Notes: generated by a model from the letters alone, not told the origin. A stretch of DNA of 64,000 nt from Burkholderia anthina (GCF_902498995.1 NZ_CABVLY010000005.1:186001-250000), one strand, 5' to 3'; numbered from the stretch's first letter, positions 52,744 through 62,152 are shown. Numbers and translations are program-made.

Positions 52744-53643
52744 ATGACCACCGATCTGAACTGGGAACGCTACCGGACCTTCCTCGCCGTGCTGACGGAG
52801 GGCTCGCTGTCGGGCGCCGCGCGTGCGCTCGGCATCACGCAGCCGACGGCCGGCCGCCACGTCGCGGCGCTCGAAAGCGCGTTCGGTCAGACCCTGTTCA
52901 CGCGCTCGCCGTCGGGGCTGCTGCCGACCGAGGCCGCCCTCGCGCTGCGCGGCCATGCGGAAGCGCTGCGCAGCGCGGCAGCCGCGTTCGAGCGCGCCGC
53001 CGCGAGCCACGGCGCGGGCGTGCGCGGCACGGTCCGCATTTCGGCCAGCGACGTGATCGCGGTCGAGGTACTGCCGCCGATGCTCGCGCAGTTGCGGCGC
53101 GACCATCCGGGGCTCGTGATCGAACTGGTGCCGACCGACCGCATCCAGGACGTGCTGAACCGCGAAGCGGACATTGCGGTGCGCATGACGCCGCCCGCGC
53201 AGGACGCGCTCGTCGCACGGCGCGTCGGCGATCTCGAAGTGGGGCTGTATGCACGCGACGACTATCTGGCGCGCAACGGCGTGCCATCGACGCTCGACGC
53301 GCTCGCGCACCACGCACTGATCGGCTTCGATACGGTCACGCCGTTCATCCGCTCGGCGAGCCGCGGGATGCCGATGTGGAAGCGCGATGCGTTCGCGTTG
53401 CGCACCGACAGCAATCTCGCGCAGCTCGCGATGATCCGCGCCGGTTACGGGATCGGCTTCTGCCAGAGCGGGCTCGCGAAACGCGATGCGCGGCTCGCCC
53501 GCGTGCTGCCGGACAGGCTCGCGATGACGCTGGAAACCTGGGTGGTCATGCACGAGGATCTGCGTACGAGCCCGCGTTGCCGGGCCGTGTTCGATGCGCT
53601 GGCGAACGGGCTGCGCGCGTATGCCGAAGGGACGGCCGACTAG
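52744..53643 (+). CDS. LysR-family regulator
   Basis: The 299-residue protein opens MTTDLNWERYRTFLAVLTEG with the HTH through ALGITQPTAGRHVAALESAF (about residues 29-48) and a standard effector domain (VRISASDVIAVEVLPPMLAQ onward). It is divergent from the NAD-dependent epimerase gene over a 98-bp gap, the classical LysR arrangement for controlling a neighbour. No RBS precedes the ATG. Confidence 0.9.
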   Translation: MTTDLNWERYRTFLAVLTEGSLSGAARALGITQPTAGRHVAALESAFGQTLFTRSPSGLLPTEAALALRGHAEALRSAAAAFERAAASHGAGVRGTVRISASDVIAVEVLPPMLAQLRRDHPGLVIELVPTDRIQDVLNREADIAVRMTPPAQDALVARRVGDLEVGLYARDDYLARNGVPSTLDALAHHALIGFDTVTPFIRSASRGMPMWKRDAFALRTDSNLAQLAMIRAGYGIGFCQSGLAKRDARLARVLPDRLAMTLETWVVMHEDLRTSPRCRAVFDALANGLRAYAEGTAD

Positions 53644-53694
53644 GCCGCACGCCCCTGCCGCCCCTGCCGCATCGGCACTGCGCCGCGCCGCGCG

Positions 53695-54015
53695 CTACTC
53701 GTAGATCTTGCCGGCGAACAGGATGTCGGCGATACGCCGCCACGGATTGTCGGGCAGGTCGTAGCAACGCAGCCCCTCCTCCGATGCCTCGGCCCAGTCG
53801 ACCATCGCCTCCAGGTATTCGCCGATCGAGCGGTTCTCCCAGCCGAGCACCGCGGCCGCATACGGCGCCGGCGGCACGTCGGCCTCGAGCTGGCGCTCCG
53901 TGTGCCAGTCATGGCCGAGCACGCGCAGGAAATGGATCAACGAGCGCTCGTCCACCACCCGCTCCAGCGCGTGCTGCAACCGCTCGGCCATCTGGCTCTT
54001 CAGTTCGTCGTTCAT
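53695..54015 (-). CDS. Small conserved-looking hypothetical protein
   Basis: The 106-residue protein begins MNDELKSQMAERLQHALERV and ends NPWRRIADILFAGKIYE. The ATG at 54015 is preceded by AGGGGGC. The acidic, helical composition (VDERSLIHFLRVLGHDWHTE) is protein-like and the reading is clean. I do not recognise the family with certainty. It is convergent with the LysR at 52744 and 57 bp downstream of the next LysR stop on the same strand. Confidence 0.7.
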   Translation of the reverse strand: MNDELKSQMAERLQHALERVVDERSLIHFLRVLGHDWHTERQLEADVPPAPYAAAVLGWENRSIGEYLEAMVDWAEASEEGLRCYDLPDNPWRRIADILFAGKIYE

Positions 54016-54072
54016 GCGTGGCCCCCTGCCGGTCCCCCGAATCCATGCCGACACCCCGCGCGCGGCACGATT

Positions 54073-54945
54073 TCACATCAGCAACTGCCGCGACAGCACC
54101 TCGCGCGCCTGCGTGACGGTCTCGCGTTCGCCGGGCATCGGCGGCGTCAGCGAGAACACCGCATCGGGCAGCACCGGCAGCCGGTATTTCGGGCCGAGGC
54201 GCACGAGCCCTTCACCGATCGCCGACGCGCACAGGCAACCGACGCCCAGCCCTGCCGCCAGCATCGACTGCAACCCCGCGACGCCCGATGCGCTGTGCAC
54301 GAGCACGTACGGCGCGTGCTGCTCGTCGAGCGAGCGCACCGCGATCTGATGCATCATGCAGTCGTCCGGCAGCAGCACGAGCGGCAACGGCTCGGGCAAC
54401 TGCTCGGCCAGCGCCGGCGACGTGACCCACGACAACGGCTCGCGCCGCAGCACCCAGCGCGTATCGGCCGACGCGGGCCGGAACGGGCCGCTCGACAGGT
54501 TCATCACGACGCCGAGATCGATCTGCCCGCGCGCATGCGCGGTTTCGATCTCGGCACTCTTCATCGCGCTCACGTGCAGGCTCAGCTGCGGGTAGCACTC
54601 CCGCAGCCGCGCGAGCAGCCCCGCGACTTCATGCGTCCGGTAGTAATCGGTGATCGCGACGCGCAATTCGCCCTTGATCGCCTGCCCGCGCAGCTCGTCG
54701 AACGCCGCCTCGTTCAGCGCGACGATGCGCCGTGCGTGCTGCAGCAAGCGCGCGCCGGCCGGGGTCGGCTCGACGCCGCGCTTGCTGCGCACGAACAGCG
54801 GCACGCCGGCGCGCGCTTCGAGCTTGCGTACCTGCTCGCTGACCGTCGACTGTGACAAATGCAGCCGCGGCGCGGCCGCCGTCAGGCTGCCCGCATCCGC
54901 CACCGCCGCGAAAGTGCGCAACTGATCCAGATCGAAACCGCGCAT
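54073..54945 (-). CDS. LysR-family regulator of the MFS exporter
   Basis: The 290-residue protein starts MRGFDLDQLRTFAAVADAGS with the HTH through LSQSTVSEQVRKLEARAGVP and a full effector domain. I prefer ATG 54945 because GGAGAAGG lies directly upstream; ATG 54957 lacks this and overlaps the inverted repeat at 54956-54978. It is divergent from the MFS gene at 55102, so it probably represses or activates that exporter. Confidence 0.9.
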   Translation of the reverse strand: MRGFDLDQLRTFAAVADAGSLTAAAPRLHLSQSTVSEQVRKLEARAGVPLFVRSKRGVEPTPAGARLLQHARRIVALNEAAFDELRGQAIKGELRVAITDYYRTHEVAGLLARLRECYPQLSLHVSAMKSAEIETAHARGQIDLGVVMNLSSGPFRPASADTRWVLRREPLSWVTSPALAEQLPEPLPLVLLPDDCMMHQIAVRSLDEQHAPYVLVHSASGVAGLQSMLAAGLGVGCLCASAIGEGLVRLGPKYRLPVLPDAVFSLTPPMPGERETVTQAREVLSRQLLM

Positions 54946-54955
54946 CGCCTTCTCC

Positions 54956-54978
54956 ATCCATCGAATAACCCGATGGAT
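54956..54978. promoter_or_regulatory. LysR-type inverted repeat between LysR and MFS
   Basis: ATCCATCG-AATAACC-CGATGGAT has perfect 8-bp arms, 7 bp apart. It lies in the divergent gap 10 bp upstream of the preferred LysR start, where autoregulation is expected. Confidence 0.55.
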
Positions 54979-55101
54979 ACTACCACCTATTCCCGCTTTT
55001 CCGAATCATCGGCGATCCGCAGAATGTCGCTTCAACGGCACGCTGCCGAACCCGGCTCGCCCGGCCCGGCATGCGGCCCTCATTCTTTCGGACCTCCGTA
55101 C

Positions 55102-56562
55102 ATGACCGACAACACCCTCGCCCGTTGCGCGCCGGCCGGCACGGCCGCCGCGGCACCGGCGCGCAGCCATCATGGCTGGGCGCTCGTGGTCCTGCTGGTC
55201 GGCGCCATTCTGCCGCCGCTCGACTACTTCATCGTGAATCTCGCGTTGCCCGCCATCCGCGACGGCATCGGCGCCCGCCCGGCCCAGCTGGAGCTCGTCG
55301 TGTCGGCTTATGCATGCGCGAACGCGGTCGTGCAGATCACCGGCGGCCGCCTCGGCGACCTGTACGGCCGCAAGCGCATGTTCATGATCGGCATGGCCGG
55401 CTTCGTGGTCGCGTCGACCCTGTGCGGGCTCGCCGGCAGCGGCGCGGTGCTCGTCGGCGGCCGCGTGCTGCAGGGGCTGTTCGCGGCGATCCTCGCGCCC
55501 CAGGTGCTCGCGACGATCCGCAGCGTGTTCAGCCCGCAGGAGCAGGTGCGCGTGATGGGCTTCTACGGTTTCGTGTTCGGGCTTGCCGCCGTGATCGGCC
55601 AGCTCGGCGGCGGCGCGCTGATCAGCCTGCATCCGTTCGGGCTCGGCTGGCGCGCGATCTTTCTCGTCAACCTGCCGATCGGCATCCTCGCGCTGATCGG
55701 CAGCTGGCGCTTCATCCCGGAAAGCCGGCCGCCGCGCGGCCAGCGCATCGACGTGCCCGGCACGGTGCTGCTGTCGCTGTTCCTGCTGATGCTCGTCTAT
55801 CCGCTCACGCACGGGCGCGAAACCGGCTGGCCGCTGTGGATGGTCGCGTGCCTCGTCGGCGCGCTGCCGATGCTCGGTGCGCTGCTGACGGTCGAAGCGC
55901 GCCGGCTCGCCGGCGGCCGCGATCCGCTGCTGGACGTGCGCCTGCTGCGCAATCCCGTCGTCGCGCTCGGGCTCACGCTCGCGTTCCTGTTCTACATGCT
56001 GAGCGTGTTCTTCCTGAGCTACGGGATCTATCTGCAGGGCTGCCTGAACTGGTCGCCGCTCGCGTCCGGGCTCGCGATCCTGCCGCTCGGCATCGGCTTC
56101 CTGGCAAGCCCGCTGCTGATGCCGCGCCTCGTCGACCGGTTCGGCGGCTATCGCGTACTCACGCTCGGCTTCGCGATACTGGCGGCCGGTGTCGCGACCG
56201 CGGCCGCACTGGCCGGCGACCATGCGCCCGGCGCCGGTTTCTATGCCGGCATCGCGGCGATCGGGATCGGACAAGGGCTCGTGCTGCCGTCGGTCGTGCG
56301 GATCGTGCTCGCGGAAGTCGACGCGGCCCGTGCGGGAGTCGCATCCGGCATGGTCACGGCGATGTTGCAGATCGGCGCGGCCGTCGGCGCGGCGACGCTC
56401 GGCGGGCTGTTCTTCTCGCGGCTCGGCGCGCATCCGGCCGCAGCCGATTACGTCGCGGGTTTCCGGACGGCGATGTGGGCGCTGACGGCCCTGCTGCTCG
56501 TGTGCATCGCACTGTCGGCCGCGTTGGGGCCGATGCATCGGCGGGCGGGGGCCGACGCGTGA
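55102..56562 (+). CDS. MFS exporter, DHA2 family (14 TM, EmrB-like)
   Basis: The 486-residue membrane protein has about 14 hydrophobic segments with motif PPLDYFIVNLALPAIRDGIG in TM1, ITGGRLGDLYGRKRMFMIGM in loop 2-3 and LQGLFAAILAPQVLATIRSV in TM4-5, all typical of drug:H+ antiporter 2 carriers. It probably exports a toxic organic compound. The preceding LysR and the inverted repeat suggest inducible expression. ATG 55102 is the first Met after the divergent gap; longer readings are not conserved. Confidence 0.9.
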   Translation: MTDNTLARCAPAGTAAAAPARSHHGWALVVLLVGAILPPLDYFIVNLALPAIRDGIGARPAQLELVVSAYACANAVVQITGGRLGDLYGRKRMFMIGMAGFVVASTLCGLAGSGAVLVGGRVLQGLFAAILAPQVLATIRSVFSPQEQVRVMGFYGFVFGLAAVIGQLGGGALISLHPFGLGWRAIFLVNLPIGILALIGSWRFIPESRPPRGQRIDVPGTVLLSLFLLMLVYPLTHGRETGWPLWMVACLVGALPMLGALLTVEARRLAGGRDPLLDVRLLRNPVVALGLTLAFLFYMLSVFFLSYGIYLQGCLNWSPLASGLAILPLGIGFLASPLLMPRLVDRFGGYRVLTLGFAILAAGVATAAALAGDHAPGAGFYAGIAAIGIGQGLVLPSVVRIVLAEVDAARAGVASGMVTAMLQIGAAVGAATLGGLFFSRLGAHPAAADYVAGFRTAMWALTALLLVCIALSAALGPMHRRAGADA

Positions 56563-56642
56563 CGCTGCCGGGCCGGGAACGCATCGGCGGCGGCGAAGCG
56601 GGAGCGGCGCATGCGCGGCCGTTCGCCGGCACCGGCATCACG

Positions 56643-56927
56643 TCACTGCTGATGCTTTCGTTGCGGATGCCGCGCTTCCCATTCGGCCAGCTCGACGCGA
56701 TAGCGCGCGAGCGCTTCGTCGTACAGGTCGAAAACGCACGGCGAACAACCGCTGTTGCAGCAGTCTTCCAGTTCGGGTTGTACGGGCGGGGTCGGACGCG
56801 GATCGTCCGCGGGGGATTCGGAAGCGGGAGACTTGGGCACGGCGAAAATCGGATGAAAAGACGTGTTCAGTATACGCGGATGCTGCGTCACATCCGTTCG
56901 TGATCGCGGCGTCGCTCGTTCGTCCAT
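56643..56927 (-). CDS. Small protein with oxidoreductase-like (Oxidored-like) Cys domain
   Basis: The 94-residue protein carries LEDCCNSGCSPCVFDLYDEA followed by LARYRVELAEW, the pattern of PF09791 (oxidoreductase-like N-terminal domain): CCxSGCxPCVxDxY. Eukaryotic members are mitochondrial and iron-sulfur linked; in bacteria the role is unknown. ATG 56927 gives a Pro/Ser-rich N-terminus before the domain; a shorter start is possible. It is convergent with the MFS gene. Confidence 0.75.
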   Translation of the reverse strand: MDERATPRSRTDVTQHPRILNTSFHPIFAVPKSPASESPADDPRPTPPVQPELEDCCNSGCSPCVFDLYDEALARYRVELAEWEARHPQRKHQQ

Positions 56928-57065
56928 AATGCCCGGATTATCGGCGCCCCGGACGGCCATGCCGACGACACGCTCCCGCTGCGCGCATGACCCGCGCCCG
57001 GGCGGGTCGCGACGCACGCCGTCGCTGTCCGGACCGCCCAACCCTCTGCCCTCGGGAGTCGCGTC

Positions 57066-57488
57066 ATGGCCGAAGCCGTGAATCCGCCGGAAGTCTGGGC
57101 GCCGTTCGGCGCGTTCTCGATGGCCGTAATTCAGGGCGACGGCCGGATCGTGCATCTGAAGGGACAAGTCGCGCTCGACCGGGACGGGCACGTCGTCGGT
57201 GCCGGCGACATGCGTGTGCAAGTCCGGCAGACGCTCGACAACATTCGGGACGTGCTCGCCGCGCTCGGCGGGCAGATGCTGGACGTGATCTCGCTGGTTC
57301 ACTACGCGACCGACATCGACGCGTTCATGCAGGCCGGCGACGTCCGCAAGGCGTTCTTCGCCGAACCCTATCCCGTGACGACGACCGTCCAGGTCGAACG
57401 TCTGTACCGTCCCGATCTGCTGATCGAAATCGCGGCGGTCGCGGAAATTCCGCTGACGCGGTTCCGCAGGCCGTCCCCCCAGGCATGA
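57066..57488 (+). CDS. RidA/YjgF-family protein
   Basis: The 140-residue protein fits the RidA family (HLKGQVALDRDGHVVGAGDM, RVQVRQTLDNIRDVLAALGG, TTTVQVERLYRPDLLIEIAA). Members deaminate reactive enamine/imine intermediates formed by PLP enzymes. The Arg of canonical RidA (RPARxxV region) is replaced by VERLYRPDLLIEI, so this could be a non-archetypal subgroup. The ATG at 57066 has GGGAG upstream. It is convergent with creD. Confidence 0.83.
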   Translation: MAEAVNPPEVWAPFGAFSMAVIQGDGRIVHLKGQVALDRDGHVVGAGDMRVQVRQTLDNIRDVLAALGGQMLDVISLVHYATDIDAFMQAGDVRKAFFAEPYPVTTTVQVERLYRPDLLIEIAAVAEIPLTRFRRPSPQA

Positions 57489-57561
57489 ATCGCCGGCCCG
57501 GTGGCGGCCGACGCGACGGCCGGGATGCTGCCGGCCGACCGCGTTGCCACCGCCATCGCGC

Positions 57562-58938
57562 CTATTTCGCCGGCGCCTCCGGCTTCGCCTTGTCGGCGAG
57601 CGGTTGCCACGCGGCACCCAGCGCGTACCAGTCGATGCGGCGCGTGAGCGTCATGATCCCGGCGAGGATCGCGAACAGCAGCAGCGAACCGAGCATCAGC
57701 GCGTTGTCCTCCGACAGCAGCAAGCCGTAAAGCGCCGCGTACAGGATCGCGAGCAGCCCGGCGAATGCGGCGCCGCGCTTTACGCTGTGCAGCACGAACG
57801 ACAGATAGAAGCCGAGCAGCCCGATGCATGCGCCGCTTGCCGCGAGATACGCGTAACCGAACGCGACGTGCTCGGACAGGCTCAGCAACAACAGGAAGAA
57901 CAGCGCGAGCGACAGGCCGACCAGCAGGTACTGGATCGGGTGAATGCGCAACCGCTTCACGAGTTCGTACATGAAGAAACTCGCGAACGTCAGGATCACG
58001 AACAGTGCGCCATACTTCGTCGCGCGTTCGGTCTGCAGATAGACGTTCACCGGTTCGATCACCGACACCGACGCCGTCTCCAGCGCGCCCTCCCCGTTGC
58101 CGGCCGCGATCTGCTCGCGCACCTTCGTATTGAACGACGTCACGCGCCAGTTGCCGGTGAACCCGTGCGCGTCGACGGTGCGGCGATGCGGCAGGAACGT
58201 GCCGTCGAAGCTCGGATGCGGCCACGTCGACTTCAGCGAAAAATCGTTCTGGTCAGCCACCGGCGCGAACGAAACGGATTCCGCGCCGCGCAGCGGCAAC
58301 GCGATGCTGAACGGGACGACCGCCCCCGGATTCGCGTCCGCCAGCGTCGCGAGATCGAGGTTCGCGTGCACGCCCTGGCGCAGGCCGTCGAGCCCCGTGC
58401 CCTGCTCCAGGCCGAGCGCCCGGCCGCCGAGGTTCAACACCGGCTGCGACGTCAGCCCGCGAATATCGCCGATGCCGATCGCGACGTATGCGCCGTCGAT
58501 CGTGAAACTCACGTGAGCGTCGGCCTGCGGCAGCTTCTTCAGGTCCGGCAGCGCCAGCGTGCCCGACAGCCGGCTCTGCAGGTCGTACACCAGCACCTTG
58601 TGGATGCCGCGATAGCGCACGCTCGTCTCCAGCGTGCCGTCGACGTTCAGCGTCTTCGGAAACACGAACAGGCGCCGGCTCTCGCGATGCAGGCTCGTCT
58701 TCGTCGCGCCGCCGGCCGGCGTGTCGTCGCGCACGCGCGTGACTTCCGTGTACCGCACGACCAGCACCGGGCCCGTCACCGTCTGCGGCCCCGCATAGCT
58801 GGACCAGACGCTCTGCCGCGCGCTGTCGCGATACGCGGCGCGTTCCTGCACGATGCCGCCGACCATCCGTAACGGGATCAGGATCAGCAGCGCGAGGAGC
58901 GCGGTGATCAGGGATTTGAACAACAGGACTCGATTCAT
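57562..58938 (-). CDS. creD: Inner-membrane protein CreD
   Basis: The 458-residue protein is CreD: N-terminal signal-anchor MNRVLLFKSLITALLALLIL, a large periplasmic loop with RYRGIHKVLVYDLQSRLSGT and FSIALPLRGAESVSFAPVAD, and a C-terminal hydrophobic bundle (YGALFVILTFASFFMYELVK onward, about six segments). It belongs to the creBCD regulon for envelope integrity and beta-lactam response. It follows creC by 110 bp on the same strand, and TTCAC-type half-sites lie in that gap. Confidence 0.93.
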   Translation of the reverse strand: MNRVLLFKSLITALLALLILIPLRMVGGIVQERAAYRDSARQSVWSSYAGPQTVTGPVLVVRYTEVTRVRDDTPAGGATKTSLHRESRRLFVFPKTLNVDGTLETSVRYRGIHKVLVYDLQSRLSGTLALPDLKKLPQADAHVSFTIDGAYVAIGIGDIRGLTSQPVLNLGGRALGLEQGTGLDGLRQGVHANLDLATLADANPGAVVPFSIALPLRGAESVSFAPVADQNDFSLKSTWPHPSFDGTFLPHRRTVDAHGFTGNWRVTSFNTKVREQIAAGNGEGALETASVSVIEPVNVYLQTERATKYGALFVILTFASFFMYELVKRLRIHPIQYLLVGLSLALFFLLLLSLSEHVAFGYAYLAASGACIGLLGFYLSFVLHSVKRGAAFAGLLAILYAALYGLLLSEDNALMLGSLLLFAILAGIMTLTRRIDWYALGAAWQPLADKAKPEAPAK

Positions 58939-58995
58939 GCTGACGGATACCGGAGTGAAGGTGCGCTCAGCATGAGCCGGCCCGGTGAAGGCCGA

Positions 58996-59011
58996 TTGAA
59001 GCAGGTGTGAA
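58996..59011 (-). promoter_or_regulatory. cre-tag-like site upstream of creD
   Basis: On the minus strand TTCAC-N6-TTCAA matches the E. coli cre tag TTCAC-N6-TTCAC with one mismatch. Additional TTCAC half-sites occur at 58955-58959, 58985-58989 and 59040-59044. Position between creC stop and creD start fits direct CreB control. Confidence 0.6.
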
Positions 59012-59048
59012 GCGAAGGTGTGGCGAGCGTGTGGCGGGCGTGAAGCGC

Positions 59049-60500
59049 TCAGCCCGGCGACGGCAGCGTGAGCGTCGCGCACGCGCCGCCTTCGTTGCGG
59101 TTCGCGAGCGCGATCTGGCCGCGATGCAGCATCGCGACTTCGCGGACGAAGCACAGGCCGAGCCCCGTGCTGCGGTCCTGCCCGTCGGGACGCGGCAGCG
59201 AATAGAAACGCTCGAACACCCGCGCCAGCGCGTAGTCGGGCACGCCGGGGCCGTCGTCGACGACGCGCACGACCGCGACCTGCCCGCGCCCCGCCGCGTG
59301 CCGTTCGAGTGCGACCCGGATCGCGCTGCCGCGCGGCGCGAAATCCAGCGCGTTGTCGAGCAGGTTGCCGAGCGCCTGGCGCAGCAGGAACGGATCGCCG
59401 TCGACGATCGCCGCGCCGGCCGTCCGGTCGGCATCGATTCGCACGCTCACGCCGCGCTGACGCGCACGCGGCTCGAGATCGTCGACGAGCTGCTCCAGCA
59501 CCGGCAGCAGCGCGACCGGCTCGTGTACCGACAGCCGCTGCTTCTGCTCCACTTCGGCGAGCGCGAGCAGCTTGCGGATCATCTGCTCGAGACGGCCGGC
59601 CTGGCGGCGGATGTTCTCGGTGAAACGCCGGCGGTTCGCGACCGGCATCTCTTCGTGCAGCAATTCGGCCGCGCCGCTGATCGCCGCGAGCGGGCTCTTC
59701 ATTTCGTGCGTGAGCGTGTGGATGTAGGTTTCGACATATTGCCGGTCCTCCAGACGCTGGTGCATGGTTTCCACCGCGCGGCCGAGCTCGGCCAGCTCGT
59801 TCGCGCCCTGCAGCGGCATCGTCGCGCGCTCGCCGGCCGCGATCGCGCGCGCATAGCGCTGCAGGCGCCGCAGCCCGAGCACGAGCCACCACGTGCACGC
59901 GACGCCGATCAGGATCGCGCCGCCCATCAACAGCGCGCCATACAGCATGATCTTGCGCTGGCTGCGCGCGATGAACGGCGCGACAGTCTGGTTCGGCTTC
60001 GCGATCGTCAGCACGCCGATGATCGCGTCGCCATGCCGGATCGGCGCCGCGACGTGCATCACGGTGCTGCTGTCGTCGTTCGGATCGGCGCGCGTACTGC
60101 GCGCGCCATACTCGCCGCGCAACGTCCGGTACACGTCGTTCCAGCGCGAATAGTCCTGGCCGAGCGCGACGCCGGCCGAGTCGTAGCGGACGATGCCGCG
60201 CGCATCGGTGACGTAGATCCGGTAGCTGATCGCGTCCTTGTGCATGCCCCAGACGTTCGCGCTGACCGGACGCGCGTGCAGCGTGTCGAGCTGGCGCGCG
60301 AACGCGCCGTCGGCGATGTGTCCGCTCGCCATGTCGTCGGATGCGAGCGTCGCGAGCACCTGGGCGGTGTCGACCAGCGTGTCCTCCATCGCTTCGCGTA
60401 CGCCGGGCTTCACCTCCTGCACGAACACCCGCAGCGTGATCAGCGCGGCAAGGCCGACGATCAGGAAGAAGCCGAAGAAGATGCGCAGGCCGATATGCAT
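59049..60500 (-). CDS. creC: Sensor histidine kinase CreC
   Basis: The 483-residue kinase has two membrane segments (about 5-28 and 185-210) around a periplasmic sensor region, a HAMP linker, the phospho-acceptor His265 in HEMKSPLAAIS, an N box with NLLDNAL, and G boxes DDGPGVPD and GLGLCFV. The CreC-type sensor region is the basis of the name. It is 16 bp after creB on the same strand, so the two are cotranscribed. Confidence 0.93.
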   Translation of the reverse strand: MHIGLRIFFGFFLIVGLAALITLRVFVQEVKPGVREAMEDTLVDTAQVLATLASDDMASGHIADGAFARQLDTLHARPVSANVWGMHKDAISYRIYVTDARGIVRYDSAGVALGQDYSRWNDVYRTLRGEYGARSTRADPNDDSSTVMHVAAPIRHGDAIIGVLTIAKPNQTVAPFIARSQRKIMLYGALLMGGAILIGVACTWWLVLGLRRLQRYARAIAAGERATMPLQGANELAELGRAVETMHQRLEDRQYVETYIHTLTHEMKSPLAAISGAAELLHEEMPVANRRRFTENIRRQAGRLEQMIRKLLALAEVEQKQRLSVHEPVALLPVLEQLVDDLEPRARQRGVSVRIDADRTAGAAIVDGDPFLLRQALGNLLDNALDFAPRGSAIRVALERHAAGRGQVAVVRVVDDGPGVPDYALARVFERFYSLPRPDGQDRSTGLGLCFVREVAMLHRGQIALANRNEGGACATLTLPSPG

Positions 60501-60516
60501 GGTGCGGTGCCGGTCG

Positions 60517-61245
60517 TCACGGTTGCAGCGAATAACCCATGCCGCGATGCGTGCGGATCGGGTCGCGTTCGGGGGCGATCGCGCGCAGTTTCGCGCGCAG
60601 CGTCTTGATGTGCGTGTCGACCGTGCGGTCGGCCGAGTCGAATGCCTCGTGCCACACGAGGTCCATCAGCTGCTCGCGCGAGTAGATGCGCCCCGGATGC
60701 CGGACGAGCAGCGCGAGCAGGCCGAATTCGTAGCGCGTCAGGTTCAACGGGTGGCCGAGCCATGCCACGCGCGCGCCGTCTATATCGAGTTCGAAGCCCG
60801 GTGCGATGGACGCAACGGGCGCGGCTGGCGCGGGTGTCGCCGTTGCCGGCTGTGGATGCGGATGCGGCATCGCCGGCCGGTAGAAGCGCCGCAGGATCAC
60901 GCGCACCCGCGCGGCCAGTTCGCGCGGCGAGAACGGCTTGACCACGTAATCGTCCGCGCCGATTTCGAGGCCGACGATCCGGTCGATCTCGTCGTGCCGC
61001 GCGGTGAGGAAGATCACCGGCACGTCCGAGAACGTCCGCAGCCGGCGGCACACCTCGAAGCCGCTCAGGTCCGGCAGGCCGACGTCGAGCACCACGAGGT
61101 CGAAGCGCGTGTCGCTCAAGCGGTCGAGCGCCGCCTGCCCGAGCGTGCAGTGCACGGTCTGCATGCCCTCCGTGCCGAGGGCGTAGACGATCGTGTCCGC
61201 GATCGCCAGTTCATCTTCGACGATCAGGATATGTGGCTGATTCAT
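60517..61245 (-). CDS. creB: Response regulator CreB
   Basis: The 242-residue OmpR-type regulator has an N-terminal receiver domain (phosphorylated Asp54 in VVLDVGLPDL, conserved Lys in VVKPFS) and a C-terminal winged helix (LTRYEFGLLALLVRHPGRIY and RTVDTHIKTLRAKL). A proline/alanine-rich linker sits between. It controls creD and other targets through TTCAC repeats. It is the first gene of creBC. Confidence 0.93.
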   Translation of the reverse strand: MNQPHILIVEDELAIADTIVYALGTEGMQTVHCTLGQAALDRLSDTRFDLVVLDVGLPDLSGFEVCRRLRTFSDVPVIFLTARHDEIDRIVGLEIGADDYVVKPFSPRELAARVRVILRRFYRPAMPHPHPQPATATPAPAAPVASIAPGFELDIDGARVAWLGHPLNLTRYEFGLLALLVRHPGRIYSREQLMDLVWHEAFDSADRTVDTHIKTLRAKLRAIAPERDPIRTHRGMGYSLQP

Positions 61246-61333
61246 GGTCTCGGGTTCTGTCGCGCAATCCGGTGCGACATTGTACGCACGGCCGGATGCG
61301 GCACGCGCCGCGCCGCCGCGAGCCCCCCATCCG

Positions 61334-62047
61334 TTACGCCACGCGGCCGCTCACCGGAATCGATGCGCCGGTGATCGCCTGCGCGTCGGCCGACAGCAGG
61401 AACCCGATCGTCGCCGCGAGCTGTTCGGGCCGGACCCAGCGCGAGAAGTCCGCGTCGGGCATGTCCTTGCGGTTCGGCGGCGTGTCGATGATGCTCGGCA
61501 ACAGCGCGTTCACGGTCACGCCGCGATCGAGCAGTTCCGCCGCCAGCGCCTCGGTGAGCCGCGCGACGCCCGCCTTCGCGGCCGCATACGCGCCCATCCC
61601 GGCGCCGGCCTTGAACGCCGCGCCCGCGCCGATGTTGACGATGCGGCCGGCCTGGCTCGCCACCAGATACGGCAGCGCGGCCTTCGACGCATTCAGCGCC
61701 GTCTTCACGTTCAGTTCGTACATGCGATCCCACGTGGCCGCATCGCCATCGGCGATCGTCTGCCACACGAATGCACCGGCGATGTTCAGCAGCGCGTCGA
61801 CCCGGCCGAATTCGCGATTCACGGTGTCGAGCGCCTGCACGGCCGCCTGCGGATCGACGAGATCGATCCCGCCGATGCGCAGTGCGTCGGCCGGCACGCC
61901 GGGTAGCGCCTGCGCGTCCGGCGCCGCGCCGCGGCCGATCAGCGCGACGCGCGCGCCGCGCTGGCCGAGCCACGCTGCCGTGGCGACGCCGAGATGGCCG
62001 AATCCGCCGGTGATCGCGACTGCCTTGCCTTTCAGGTCGTGTTCCAT
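61334..62047 (-). CDS. Short-chain dehydrogenase/reductase
   Basis: The 237-residue SDR has VAITGGFGHLGVATAAWLGQ with the GxxGHLG cofactor motif, GRIVNIGAGAAFKAGAGMGA before a YAAAKAG catalytic pair, and a truncated C-terminus ITGASIPVSGRVA. It is shorter than most classical SDRs. Substrate unknown. ATG 62047 has GGAGAACAC upstream. It is 88 bp from creB on the same strand; function in envelope stress is not implied. Confidence 0.85.
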   Translation of the reverse strand: MEHDLKGKAVAITGGFGHLGVATAAWLGQRGARVALIGRGAAPDAQALPGVPADALRIGGIDLVDPQAAVQALDTVNREFGRVDALLNIAGAFVWQTIADGDAATWDRMYELNVKTALNASKAALPYLVASQAGRIVNIGAGAAFKAGAGMGAYAAAKAGVARLTEALAAELLDRGVTVNALLPSIIDTPPNRKDMPDADFSRWVRPEQLAATIGFLLSADAQAITGASIPVSGRVA

Positions 62048-62152
62048 CGGTGTGTTCTCCAGTGTCGAGGGTGTTCGATTATGCGCGTTGCGAGGCCGAT
62101 ACCGGCCGCAGCCCGAGTGTGCCGCGCCGGCGTTTCGACAGCGTAGCGCCGT

